A DNA stretch of 64,000 nt from Ureibacillus xyleni (GCF_900217795.1 NZ_OBMQ01000008.1:1-64000), one strand, 5' to 3'; shown: positions 53,153 through 62,172, counted from the first letter of the stretch. Made by a program: numbers and translations. The notes: a model not told the origin generated them from the letters alone.

Positions 53153-53729
53153 TTGCACTTTCACAAAGATTTATCATATGTAGGTTGGGAAGAAGTCAAA
53201 CGGAGACAATTAGAGCGAGTTCCATTAGTTGACGAGTGGATTAAACTTGTAAATATGAAAAAAGGAGAAACTGTTCTTGATATTGGTACTGGACCAGGCG
53301 TGTTTACTTTGCAATATGCCAATTTTGTTGGAGAAGACGGTAAAATTTATGCATTAGATCAATCAAAGGAGGCACTTGATTTTTTTCTAAAAGAAATGGG
53401 GGAAAAGAAAAATAACATTATGCCAATTTGTAGAAATGCTGAAACATCATTGGACAATGTGGGAAATGTTGATATTGTCATGATTACTGATGTTCTTCAT
53501 CACGCAGATTCTCCAATTGATTTATGATGAACGTCTATAAACATATTAATGGTGATGTGCGGGTTTAATAGCTGAGTTCGACACGTATTCTGAATGTAGA
53601 ATAGGTCCACCATTACAGAACAGAATTTCAAAAGAAGACATTAAAAAGTTAGCAAAGTCCATTGGTTTCCAAGTTGTAAAGGATGGAAAACAAGATTATG
53701 AACATTACTATATATTATTAATGAAGTAA
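53153..53729 (+). pseudogene. frameshifted SAM-dependent methyltransferase
   Basis: TTG start eight bases after AAGGAGG, third gene of the MarR operon. The N-terminal 125 codons are intact with SAM motif VLDIGTGPGVFTLQYA and MITDVLHHADSPID. At about 53523 the frame moves (MNVYKHINGDVRV) and again at about 53565 (LIAEFDTYSECRIGPPLQ ... SIGFQVVKDGKQDYEHYYILLMK), with a normal end. Two small indels therefore separate three readable parts. The protein is probably inactive unless the assembly is wrong. Confidence 0.75.
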
Positions 53730-53842
53730 AAGAGACGTCTTCGTTTCATACATAGGGTTTCCACAACAGTTTTTTTATCTGTGAAAGTAAGATTTTATGA
53801 AGAAAACGTTTTTATAAAACCGCAACTTAAAATATGCTAGAT

Positions 53843-53886
53843 AAAACTCCATTTTGATTAATCATTTTTCAAAATGGAGTTTTTGC
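53843..53886 (+). terminator. Terminator of the MarR operon
   Basis: AAACTCCATTTTG pairs with CAAAATGGAGTTT across 14 bases, followed by T5. It lies 114 bases after the last frame. Confidence 0.88.
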
Positions 53887-54004
53887 ATTTGCGATTGAAA
53901 ATGATAGAATAGCATCTTTTAACTCAGCTAAATTTCAAACCAACATCTGTGGTGATAAAGCAAGTTGTCTACATACAGGATGAAAAATACCGTACCCCAT
54001 GATC

Positions 54005-54982
54005 TTATTTCAACGGTATTTGATGGAAAACAAATCGAATCGGATCATATTTTTGAACAACAGAATAAAATACGCCATTTGAGTATCCAGTAAACGTGAA
54101 GGATCCACGAGCACTTCCGATACTCTTTAAATCTTTTCCACTTGTCGTCATTCGATACATATATCTTATGTCATTTCGTGTATTATCGATGAAATAAATG
54201 TTTTTGGCACCTACAAAGAAGGCACCACTTGATTCAATAGGAGAAATTCGCTTCAAATTTTTGCCACTATAGTCCATTTTGTAAATATATCTGTCGTAAA
54301 TACCTTGAGTTTTATGAACAACCGCATAGATAAACCCACCATCTACAACTAGTGAATCCACATTTGCAACGTTTTTAATTAATATGGTTTCTTTTGATGG
54401 GTTACTCAGTTTGATTTTCGAGAAATTAACATTACCTGCTTCATACAGCGAACCGCCACTTGTTTCATAAACAAAATATAACCAACCATTATTTATTGTA
54501 AATTCATTAATATAGCCTTTTGGTTTGAATAGAAATTTATTCTCTTTTCCATTCACCTTCATTTGGTAAAGGCCTTTTTCACGTTTGTAATAATAAATAT
54601 AGTTCCCATCGATGGCAATATCACTACTATCAATTTCTGGGTACTCTCGAATAACCGAGCCGTCCAAAGCAATTTGTTGAAGCACATTTTCATCAAAACT
54701 AAATGTGATGATGCTATTGCCATAAGTATAAATATTGTTGAAATTTCCATCACGAATCAGTTTTTGGCTTTTTAAATCTCTACTCAGTTTATAAATTCCC
54801 GCTTCCATCCCTGGGAACTGGTCAAAGGAATTGACAAAATAAAGATTCCCGTCTTTTTCAGCAAAGGTATTAATATAATTACTATCTTTTAAAACCGTGC
54901 TGCCTTTCGCTTTTGCTTCTGTATCGTTTGGAATCACAATACAAGAGATGAATAATGCTAGAATTAAAATCCACTTTTTCAT
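54005..54982 (-). CDS. secreted beta-propeller-like protein (DUF5050-type)
   Basis: 325 residues from the ATG at 54982 (AGGGAGCAACA before it). Signal peptide (1-22, ending TEAKA), then about six repeats with aromatic-rich strands, such as DGNLYFVNS, YGNSIITFS, DGNYIYYYKRE, NNGWLYFVYE, DGGFIYAVVH, GAKNIYFIDN and SNGVFYSVV. This is the pattern of DUF5050-type propellers of secreted Bacillus proteins. The role is unknown. Divergent from yuaF. Confidence 0.78.
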   Translation of the reverse strand: MKKWILILALFISCIVIPNDTEAKAKGSTVLKDSNYINTFAEKDGNLYFVNSFDQFPGMEAGIYKLSRDLKSQKLIRDGNFNNIYTYGNSIITFSFDENVLQQIALDGSVIREYPEIDSSDIAIDGNYIYYYKREKGLYQMKVNGKENKFLFKPKGYINEFTINNGWLYFVYETSGGSLYEAGNVNFSKIKLSNPSKETILIKNVANVDSLVVDGGFIYAVVHKTQGIYDRYIYKMDYSGKNLKRISPIESSGAFFVGAKNIYFIDNTRNDIRYMYRMTTSGKDLKSIGSARGSFTFTGYSNGVFYSVVQKYDPIRFVFHQIPLK

Positions 54983-55053
54983 TGTTGCTCCCTCCATTTC
55001 CATAACCACATTTTACCACCAAATAATGTTTTGTGGAAAATTTCTAAATATTT

Positions 55054-55079
55054 CGAAACCAAAACTAATCTCGTTCGTA
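55054..55079 (+). promoter_or_regulatory. SigW-type promoter of yuaF-floT
   Basis: CGAAAC (55054-55059), exactly 16 bases, CGTA (55076-55079): one base from the ECF SigW consensus TGAAAC-N16-CGTA. The B. subtilis yuaFGI operon is SigW controlled, so the match is in the expected place. Confidence 0.8.
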
Positions 55080-55117
55080 TATAGATTAAGGACTTGGAAA
55101 TGGAGGTGAAATTTGTA

Positions 55118-55636
55118 GTGGCGTCAATTTATTTAACCGTCATGATTGTTGCGGGATGTGTAACCATTATTTATCTCTTATTCTCTGAAATTTTTGATGG
55201 AGTGTTTGAGGGAATACCCTTTATCGACCCTGCCGTCATTCTCTCCTTTTTAACAATTGGTTCTGCAGCAGGGTTTTTGCTTGAAAAGTTTACCTCATTA
55301 TCCACTCTGTTTACATTTATTCTCGCTAGTATGATTTCAGCAGGAATTAGTGCACTTATTTATTTTTTCTTACTCGTTCCCATTCGATCGGCGGAAAGTT
55401 CGCTCGCATATACAGAAGAATCCCTTTGTGGTCAGGTAGGCAGAGTGATTGTTCCCATACCGGTAGATGGCTTTGGTGAAGTGGTCATTGAATCTGTCAA
55501 CGGCATCATTACAAAACGTGCAACGGGTTTCGACAATGAAGCCATCGATTATGACGAGGAAGTGTTAATCATTGAAGCAAAAGAAGGCACCATCTATGTA
55601 AAAAAATATGAAGCCATTCAATTTAATTTAAAGTAG
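55118..55636 (+). CDS. yuaF: NfeD-like membrane protein YuaF
   Basis: About 172 residues from the GTG at 55118, eight bases after GGAGGTGA. Three or four hydrophobic segments (about 5-30, 45-65, 70-95), then a short OB-fold (SLCGQVGRVIVPIPVDGFGEVVIESVNG ... YDEEVLIIEAKEGTIYVKKYE). NfeD proteins pair with flotillins at membrane microdomains. The next gene, floT, starts 12 bases after its stop. Confidence 0.9.
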   Translation: MASIYLTVMIVAGCVTIIYLLFSEIFDGVFEGIPFIDPAVILSFLTIGSAAGFLLEKFTSLSTLFTFILASMISAGISALIYFFLLVPIRSAESSLAYTEESLCGQVGRVIVPIPVDGFGEVVIESVNGIITKRATGFDNEAIDYDEEVLIIEAKEGTIYVKKYEAIQFNLK

Positions 55637-55648
55637 GGGGAGTTTTTC

Positions 55649-57157
55649 ATGTTAACGACGATTATTGTGATAGGAATTGTTGTCTTTGTACTGGCGGCAA
55701 TTGTTGCGGTGTACATTGCCAAATACAAAACGGTAGGACCCGATGAAGCGTTAATTGTAACAGGTAGTTTTTTAGGATCAAAAAATGTTCATTCCGATGA
55801 ATCAGGAAACAAAATTAAAATCATTCGTGGTGGCGGGACGTTCGTATTCCCAGTATTCCAACAATCCGAGCCACTAAGTCTATTATCTAGCAAACTAGAA
55901 GTCACAACGCCAGAAGTTTATACAGAGCAAGGGGTTCCCGTTATGGCTGATGGAACAGCAATCATCAAAATTGGTGGGTCCATCTCTGAAATTGCGACAG
56001 CTGCCGAGCAATTTTTAGGGAAAAACAAATCCGAGCTTGAAAATGAAGCAAAAGAAGTATTAGAAGGTCACCTCCGTTCAATTTTAGGTTCCATGACAGT
56101 GGAAGAAATTTATAAAAACCGCGATAAATTCTCTCAAGAAGTGCAACGTGTCGCATCTCAAGACTTAGCGAAAATGGGGTTAATGATTGTATCCTTCACA
56201 ATTAAAGATGTTCGTGATAAAAACGGCTATCTTGAGTCATTAGGGAAACCACGAATTGCCCAAGTAAAACGAGATGCAGATATTGCGACAGCTGAGGCAG
56301 AGAAGGAAACACGAATTAAAAAAGCAGAAGCCGAAAAAGAAGCACAAAAAGCAGAACTTCAACGTGCCACAGAAATCGCAGAAGCCGAAAAAGAAAACCA
56401 ATTAAAAATCGCCGAATACAAACTCGAGCAAGACCGAGCAAAGGCACGTGCCGACCAAGCCTATGAACTCGAATCAGCAAAAGCCAAACAAGAAGTAACC
56501 GAACAAGAAATGCAAGTCAAAATCATTGAGCGTCAAAAGCAAATTGAATTAGAAGAAAAAGAGATTTTACGTCGTGAGAAACAATACGATTCTGAAGTAA
56601 AGAAAAAAGCCGATGCAGACCGTTACGCCATTGAACAAAATGCAGCCGCAGTAAAAATGAAAGAACTTGCGCAAGCCGATGCAGAGAAATACCGAATTGA
56701 AGCATTAGCCAAAGCCGAAGCTGAAAAAGTCCGCCTAGATGGTCTAGCAAAAGCCGATTCCGAACGTGCACAAGGGGAAACAGAAGCAGAAATCATCCGT
56801 CTAAAAGGTCTTGCAGAAGCCGAGGCAAAACGCAAAATTGCTGAAGCCTTTGAGCAATATGGTCAAGCGGCTGTCCTTGATATGATCGTCCGCATGATGC
56901 CACAATACGCAAAAGAAATCGCAAGCCCATTATCGAACATCGACAAAATTACCGTTGTCGATACTGGTGGAGGGGAAGGCGGCGGCGCAAACCGTGTCAC
57001 TGGATATGCAACAAACTTAATGTCCTCCCTACAAGAAACATTAAAAGCATCTTCTGGCATTGATGTAAAAGATTTATTAGAAAGCTTTGTCGGGAAACAA
57101 CAGCCGATTGAAGTGAAGCAAATTGCAGAAGAAAAACAAGAAGAACAATTAGTGTAA
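55649..57157 (+). CDS. floT: flotillin (FloT/YuaG)
   Basis: Scaffold of functional membrane microdomains. 502 residues: an N-terminal membrane segment (about 3-24), SPFH/PHB domain (GPDEALIVTGSFLGSKN ... YKNRDKFSQEVQRVASQDLAKMGLMIVSFTIKDVRD), then a long coiled coil of repeated Glu-Ala-Glu-Lys units (about 210-410) and a Gly-rich tail. GGGGGAG precedes the ATG. The terminator AAGTAGTACAGACC/GGTTTGTGCTACTT lies at 57163-57203. SigW control implies a response to membrane stress. Confidence 0.95.
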   Translation: MLTTIIVIGIVVFVLAAIVAVYIAKYKTVGPDEALIVTGSFLGSKNVHSDESGNKIKIIRGGGTFVFPVFQQSEPLSLLSSKLEVTTPEVYTEQGVPVMADGTAIIKIGGSISEIATAAEQFLGKNKSELENEAKEVLEGHLRSILGSMTVEEIYKNRDKFSQEVQRVASQDLAKMGLMIVSFTIKDVRDKNGYLESLGKPRIAQVKRDADIATAEAEKETRIKKAEAEKEAQKAELQRATEIAEAEKENQLKIAEYKLEQDRAKARADQAYELESAKAKQEVTEQEMQVKIIERQKQIELEEKEILRREKQYDSEVKKKADADRYAIEQNAAAVKMKELAQADAEKYRIEALAKAEAEKVRLDGLAKADSERAQGETEAEIIRLKGLAEAEAKRKIAEAFEQYGQAAVLDMIVRMMPQYAKEIASPLSNIDKITVVDTGGGEGGGANRVTGYATNLMSSLQETLKASSGIDVKDLLESFVGKQQPIEVKQIAEEKQEEQLV

Positions 57158-57162
57158 AAATA

Positions 57163-57203
57163 AAGTAGTACAGACCAATCATATGGTTTGTGCTACTTTT
57201 TTA
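57163..57203 (+). terminator. Terminator of yuaF-floT
   Basis: AGTAG-ACA-ACC type arms around an eight-base loop, followed by T6. A similar hairpin without a gene is at 60645-60676. Confidence 0.8.
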
Positions 57204-57306
57204 TTTCGCTAAAAAATAAAAATATAATTTAACTTAACAAAAATTTATTGTAAAACGATAAATAATGAATTAAAATCATATTATATTTTAAATTGGAGGT
57301 AGAACG

Positions 57307-58548
57307 ATGGATATCAATAATGTGGTGGCTGAAAATATTGATAACCCTCATGATCTGGAGAGAATGTATCGAAAAGATCCTCAAGCTTTTAAAAAGTCAT
57401 TCGCTCACGCATGGGAACAACATCCTAATTCCGAGGTTCTTCGCGTTTGGTATGCGAGATTACATTTTAAGGAGACACCTGAAAAATCCCCCTTGCTTCA
57501 AAAAGGTTTTTTATTCATGGGCATGTTAGCCATTCTAGCCGGGGTGTGCACGAGGATTATTTTCCATTTTGTCGAACAGGAAGCAATTGCGCCAATTAAC
57601 CTAGCTTTTGGGGTCATTCCCTTTATTGCTGCTTATTTTGTTTACAAGAAGACGCCGAAAAAAAGCGTTATTTATACTTTAGTAGCCTTATTCCTAATTT
57701 CCGGAGTTTATCTAAATACGCTGCCATTAAATTATAGTGATAGTATTGTCCTTGCTTATTTACACTTTCCTATCTTTTTATGGGTAGTGGTAGGGCTTGC
57801 ATTTACAGGAAATGACTATTCATTAGGCAGTTCAAGGTTAGCCTACATTAAATTTAATTTGGAATATGGCATTCTCTACGCAAGCATGGCTGTTAGCGGA
57901 ATGGTGCTCGCATTATTAACCTTACAATTATTTAGCTTTGTTGGCTTGGATATAGAGAACTTTTATTTTAGCAATGTCGTGTTATTTGGTGCTGCTGCTC
58001 TCGCTATTGTGGCTGCATACCTCGTATCAATGAATCTTAAATTGGCCAAAAACATTACACCCTATTTAGCGAAAATTTTTAGTCCACTAGTTCTTGTCAC
58101 ATTGGTGGTCTATCTGATAACGGTAATATGGGTCGGAAAAAATCCATTCTTAGATCGCGATTTCCTATTAGCATTTAATGGAATACTTCTGGGAGTACTA
58201 GTCGTTACCATCTTTTCCATTACCGAGAGCGATTCTGATAGGAAGAAGAACATCTCAGATTATATAAATGTTGCTTTAATTGGTCTTGCACTTATCATTG
58301 ACAGTGTAGCCTTGTCAGCCATCGTATTTAGGCTTTCTTCTTATGGAATTACGCCGAATCGACTTGCTGTTTTAGGAGTGAACATCCTGATTTGGGCTAA
58401 TCTCATTTGGATTATGTTCTCCTATATACGTTTTCTACAAAACAAATCTGGCCCTTCCACGATCCAAGATGCCGTAACGAAATATTTGCCGGTTTACGGA
58501 CTTTGGGCAGCTTTCGTAATTTTTACTTTCCCTATAATTTTTAATTAG
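57307..58548 (+). CDS. multi-pass membrane protein, DUF4153-like
   Basis: 413 residues with about 11 hydrophobic segments after a soluble N-terminal 65 residues that look like a small helical domain (NPHDLERMYRKDPQAFKKSFAHAWEQHP). The C-terminal part YINVALIGLALIIDSVALSAIVFRLSSYGITPNRLAVLGVNILIW and the ending TKYLPVYGLWAAFVIFTFPI are typical of DUF4153 proteins, whose function is unknown. GGAGGT lies six bases before the ATG. Terminated at 58559-58590. Confidence 0.75.
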   Translation: MDINNVVAENIDNPHDLERMYRKDPQAFKKSFAHAWEQHPNSEVLRVWYARLHFKETPEKSPLLQKGFLFMGMLAILAGVCTRIIFHFVEQEAIAPINLAFGVIPFIAAYFVYKKTPKKSVIYTLVALFLISGVYLNTLPLNYSDSIVLAYLHFPIFLWVVVGLAFTGNDYSLGSSRLAYIKFNLEYGILYASMAVSGMVLALLTLQLFSFVGLDIENFYFSNVVLFGAAALAIVAAYLVSMNLKLAKNITPYLAKIFSPLVLVTLVVYLITVIWVGKNPFLDRDFLLAFNGILLGVLVVTIFSITESDSDRKKNISDYINVALIGLALIIDSVALSAIVFRLSSYGITPNRLAVLGVNILIWANLIWIMFSYIRFLQNKSGPSTIQDAVTKYLPVYGLWAAFVIFTFPIIFN

Positions 58549-58558
58549 GAAATAGAAA

Positions 58559-58590
58559 ATGCATTAAAAAATGGAGTAATGCTTTTTCTT
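58559..58590 (+). terminator. Terminator of the DUF4153-like gene
   Basis: AGCATTA-type arms (GCATTA/TAATGC) around a 10-base loop, followed by TTTTTCTTT. Confidence 0.7.
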
Positions 58591-58661
58591 TAAGAGTTAT
58601 TCCATATTTTGTTATGATGTACTCAGTAAGTAATTCATGTATATAGGGGAGTGCAGAAAAG

Positions 58662-59468
58662 ATGGAATACATTACACTGAATAACGGGATAAAAATGCCG
58701 ATTGTTGGTACAGGGACAAATACGTATGGAAAAGAAAATAACGACTATAATGGTGCGTTAACAAATGAAATTCCTGAACTATTATCAGCACTTGAGTTAG
58801 GTTATCGATCAATAGACGCAGCGATTATGTATAGAAATGAAGAGCTTGTTGGACGAGGTTTAGCAGAAAGCACAGTGCCTCGAGAAGAGTTATTCATTAC
58901 GACAAAAGTTCCAGCGAGCGAAGAATATATTTCTTCAAAAGATGCGACTCGAGCAGCAATCGATAATAGTCTAAAAAACTTCCAAACAGACTATTTAGAC
59001 TTGCTTCTTATTCACTTCCCGATTGAAGACAAAGAGCAGCTGAAAAACACGTGGGAAGTCTTTGAGGAATATTATGAGGCAGGCAAACTAAAGGCAATCG
59101 GGGTTTCAAACTTTGGAAAACATCATCTAGATGAATTGAAAGAATTCGCGAAAGTGAAACCAGCTGTGAATCAAATCCAAATTAACTTAAAAGAACGGAA
59201 CACTGATCTTCTTGGTATATTAAAAGACGAGGGCATTACACCTGTTGCATGGGGACCTATGAAAGCGGAAGCTCATCAGTATGAAGTTTTGACTGAAATC
59301 GGTAAAGCCTATAATAAGTCTGGTGCTCAAGTCTTATTAAAATATCAAATACAGCGCGGGGTGGTCGTTATTCCGAAATCACACAATCCTGAAAATCAAA
59401 GAGCGAATCTAGATCTTTTCGATTTCGAATTAACTGCAGCAGATATAGAAAAAATAGAAAATCTATAA
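58662..59468 (+). CDS. aldo/keto reductase
   Basis: 268 residues, NADPH-dependent carbonyl reductase. The catalytic tetrad parts are DAAIMYRNEELVGRGL (Asp and Tyr), TTKVP (Lys) and LLIHFPIED (His). AIGVSNFGKHHLDEL and VVVIPKSHNPENQRANLDLFDFEL are family signatures; the latter binds the NADPH phosphate. It resembles B. subtilis YtbE-type enzymes. AGGGGAG precedes the ATG. Substrate broad and unknown. Own terminator at 59487-59522. Confidence 0.92.
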   Translation: MEYITLNNGIKMPIVGTGTNTYGKENNDYNGALTNEIPELLSALELGYRSIDAAIMYRNEELVGRGLAESTVPREELFITTKVPASEEYISSKDATRAAIDNSLKNFQTDYLDLLLIHFPIEDKEQLKNTWEVFEEYYEAGKLKAIGVSNFGKHHLDELKEFAKVKPAVNQIQINLKERNTDLLGILKDEGITPVAWGPMKAEAHQYEVLTEIGKAYNKSGAQVLLKYQIQRGVVVIPKSHNPENQRANLDLFDFELTAADIEKIENL

Positions 59469-59486
59469 CTAAACTACAAATAAAAT

Positions 59487-59522
59487 TGAGAGCTTCCCCG
59501 AATCGAGAGGAAGCTCTTTTTA
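59487..59522. terminator. Terminator between the AKR and LysM-3D genes
   Basis: GAGAGCTTCC pairs with GGAAGCTCTT around an 11-base loop, followed by T-rich DNA on the plus strand. Confidence 0.8.
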
Positions 59523-59529
59523 TAAATTG

Positions 59530-60372
59530 CTAGTCTAATATTTTGACTTCTACTTGTTTTACCCCGAAATTAATTGCCTCTTGTTTTGTTGGAACAAAGA
59601 CATCGATGCGTTTGCCTTTAATGGAACCACCAGTATCCCCTGCGATCGCTTCTCCATAGCCTTCCACATATACTTTACTGCCTAGTGGAATAACAGTTGG
59701 GTCAACTGAGATGACTTTTGCATCTGGGTTATCTTTCAGGTTAATGCCAGTAGAGGTAATCCCTGAACACCCATCACACGAAGCAGTATAAGCTGTAGCC
59801 TCCACTGTGATTTCCTTTGAATCTGCTTTGACTTCAGTATCTGCTTTATTTGTTGCGGGAGCAGGTGCCTTTGTTTCTACATTATTGATTACCGGAGTAG
59901 TTGGCTCAATACCTGCTTTACTTGTTGATGGAACTGTTACATTAGGTGTTCTTTCCTTTGATTTTGATGCTACAGGTTTCACCGGATTTTCAGTTAAAGT
60001 TGTACTATTAGTCTTCAACCCTTCAAAAATAACTAGTTTTAAACCAGGTTGAATAAGATCTTTATGTAATTGGTTCCATTCTTTAATTTGCGAAACGTTC
60101 ACTTGATGATCTCGGGCGATGTCCCATAATGTGTCACCATTTTTAACAGTATAGTGTTTTTCCGAGACAATCGTTAGGACATCTCCTGGGTGTATAAGGT
60201 CTGTAGTAAGGTGATTGAACTTTTGGATATTTTCCACCGTCGTATGATTCGCACGAGATAAATCCCAAAGCGTATCTCCTTTTTCTACTGTAATCGTTGC
60301 CGCTTGTGCAGTAGTACCTAAAGTTATTGAGAGTACCGCTACTGGTACCATTGAAATCATTTTTTTAAACAT
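59530..60372 (-). CDS. LysM and 3D domain cell-wall protein (YocH-like)
   Basis: 280 residues. Signal peptide (1-25, ending AQAA), LysM repeats at about 26-70 and 73-116 (VEKGDTLWDLSRANHTTVENI, VKNGDTLWDIARDHQVNVSQI), a Pro/Thr/Lys-rich linker and a C-terminal 3D domain (about 190-280) with SVDPTVIPLGSKVYVEGYG and AGDTGGSIKGKRIDVFV, whose Asp triad gives lytic transglycosylase-like activity. Probably acts on peptidoglycan, like B. subtilis YocH. GGAGG precedes the ATG. Confidence 0.92.
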   Translation of the reverse strand: MFKKMISMVPVAVLSITLGTTAQAATITVEKGDTLWDLSRANHTTVENIQKFNHLTTDLIHPGDVLTIVSEKHYTVKNGDTLWDIARDHQVNVSQIKEWNQLHKDLIQPGLKLVIFEGLKTNSTTLTENPVKPVASKSKERTPNVTVPSTSKAGIEPTTPVINNVETKAPAPATNKADTEVKADSKEITVEATAYTASCDGCSGITSTGINLKDNPDAKVISVDPTVIPLGSKVYVEGYGEAIAGDTGGSIKGKRIDVFVPTKQEAINFGVKQVEVKILD

Positions 60373-60644
60373 CTTTTCTGCCTCCATATTCTGTGGTGCT
60401 ATTCTTTTATTATCCTAACATAGAAAATCTTGAGAAAAAGAACAGGAGGATGTTAATTCCATTACTTCCATGGCGATTATATTTCAATCACATGTCTTTG
60501 TTGCAAGGTATAGATAATTGTTACGTTTAAATCATTCATTGATTCAAAAGGATTCTATTCTTATTAATGAAACTAGATTTTTAGGAAACTATATAGATTT
60601 TTACGTAGGTTGAATGGGGGATGCTATTTTAATTAACTTGTAGA

Positions 60645-60680
60645 GACAGACCGATGCTAAAGTTTGTGCTACTTTTTCCT
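60645..60680 (+). terminator. Orphan terminator hairpin
   Basis: GTAG-ACA-ACC arms pair with GTTTGTGCTAC, then T5. It is very like the floT terminator (57163-57203), but no gene precedes it. Probably copied, or left from a deleted gene. The 60400-60640 stretch holds no gene I can see. Confidence 0.5.
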
Positions 60681-60727
60681 GTAAATATTTGACTATGCAG
60701 GATAAATGTTCTATAAGAGGAAGAGCG

Positions 60728-61008
60728 TGTCCAATACTTAGAAATCATTGAGCAGGAAACGAAGCGATTGTCAGCACTCACGAAGCAGTTAATATTACTC
60801 AGTTCACTGGATCAAAAGAATTTACCCATTGAGAAAAAAACATTTTCACTAGATCAGCAGCTGAAGGAACTGTTATTTGCGAAACGGTGGGAGCTAGATG
60901 ATAAGCAGATGGAACTTGATTGCATTTTGCAAGACATAACGGAGAATTTATGATTGAAAGTGAGTTAGGAAAAGGTACCACTGTTACAGTGAGGTTAGGG
61001 GAAGATTG
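60728..61008 (+). pseudogene. sensor histidine kinase remnant
   Basis: Two joined pieces of a kinase. First, EIIEQETKRLSALTKQLILLSSLDQ and a piece with LKELLFAKRWELDDKQMELDC, the region just after the phospho-accepting His and the linker to the ATPase domain. It stops at 60951. Overlapping this, MIESELGKGTTVTVRLGED and a stop is the end of the HATPase domain. The ATP-binding core and the sensor are missing, so it is dead. No response regulator remains next to it. Its terminator survives at 61018-61057. Confidence 0.8.
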
Positions 61009-61017
61009 AACACTTCA

Positions 61018-61057
61018 AGGATAGGGGCTAATGACATTCATAGTCCCTATTTTTCTT
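61018..61057 (+). terminator. Terminator of the kinase remnant
   Basis: ATAGGG-CTA pairs with TAG-CCCTAT across 10 bases, followed by TTTTTCTTT. Confidence 0.65.
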
Positions 61058-61089
61058 TGCCTAAAAACGACACTCTACAAGAGCAATTT

Positions 61090-61497
61090 TTGTCTATTAA
61101 CTGCATCGGATTCTCTATTGTTAAGAAACTTTCTATTATAAGTTTAATTTTTTCTATTATGCCATCCGAATTTTTCATTATTTTTAAAATTTCTATTATT
61201 ACAGCAATTTTTTCTATTAATCCCACGAAATTTTCTATTAACCGGTCGATTTTTTCTATTATCTCATCCGAAATTTCTATTATTTCTAAAATTTCTATTA
61301 TTACAGCGATTTTTTCTAATAACTGCACGAAATTTTCTATTAATAGGGTGATTTTTTCTATTATCCCTTCCAAATTTTCTATTTTTGATAAACTTTCTAT
61401 TATGAGAGCGATTTTTTCTATTAACTGCACGAAATTTTCTATTAATAGGGCCATTTTTTCTATTATCTCTAATAAATTTTCTATTATTAAGAAACTT
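61090..61497. repeat. 21/18-bp phased array, family C, 20 units
   Basis: TCTATTA-type cores start at 61093, 61114, 61132, 61153, 61174, 61192, 61213, 61234, 61255, 61276, 61294, 61315, 61336, 61357, 61378, 61396, 61417, 61438, 61459 and 61480. Every step is 21 (15 times) or 18 (4 times). Shares its core with 40160-40493. Long open frames on both strands follow from the 3n step; minus frame LIENFVQLIEKIA is heptad-like but has no start signal. Confidence 0.92.
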
Positions 61498-61608
61498 TAC
61501 TGCGAAAAAGCTGCAAAATTAAAAATCCTAAATTGGTCAAATTATGACTTATTAGGATTTTACTTATTTATCGCATTATTTGTTGCCATAACGAATAGAT
61601 ATTAACTC

Positions 61609-62172
61609 CTACTCAAAACAACTCTCTGCCTCAACAGCAAAGCCATCTATGACAGAGGAATAAGCTATTCCAGTTTCCTTTAACACGGTTGTTTGTACAT
61701 AGTGGCCATCTTCGTTCAAAAGATAAACTTGAATAATGTTTAACAATGGGTTGACGATCCAATATTCCTTCACGCAATACTGCATGTACAGGTTTAATTT
61801 CACAACCAAGTCATGGGATTGATTTGAAGGCGAGACAATTTCAATAATTAAAGTAGGAACACCGATGTATCTTTGTTCCCCAAGGCCGGATTTATCACAA
61901 ATGACAGAAATATCGGGAATGACAACCAATGCACCCTCTATTTTATCGGTCTTTAATTCTATATCAAACGGAGCAGAAAACACTTCACATGATCGCCCAT
62001 CTAACAAATGAAATAATTGGGAGGACAATCTCATGAATATCCGTTGATGCTTGGTTGAAGGAGAAGGTGACATATACACCATTCCGTCGATGTATTCCCA
62101 TAATCCATCATTTGACTCTCTAAATTCATAGTATTCTTCCAGTGTCATGCGATTTTCATTTGAAATTGTCAT
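61609..62172 (-). CDS. Uma2 family (DUF820) PD-(D/E)xK protein
   Basis: 187 residues. Begins MTISNENRMTLEEYYEFRES; PDISVICDKSG and GVPTLIIEIVSPSNQSHDLVVKLNLYMQYCVKEYWIVNP are the Uma2 signature, with Asp, Glu and Lys of a PD-(D/E)xK nuclease fold. Uma2 proteins are widespread, often in many copies, and their role is not settled. AAGGGAG precedes the ATG. Stands alone; TrhA lies upstream on the same strand after a terminator. Confidence 0.88.
   Translation of the reverse strand: MTISNENRMTLEEYYEFRESNDGLWEYIDGMVYMSPSPSTKHQRIFMRLSSQLFHLLDGRSCEVFSAPFDIELKTDKIEGALVVIPDISVICDKSGLGEQRYIGVPTLIIEIVSPSNQSHDLVVKLNLYMQYCVKEYWIVNPLLNIIQVYLLNEDGHYVQTTVLKETGIAYSSVIDGFAVEAESCFE

Noticed and set aside
61006-61605. 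199-codon plus-strand ORF with FSI repeats
   Set aside because: Begins in the end of the kinase remnant, passes through a terminator and then through the family C array, so it is not a normal gene.
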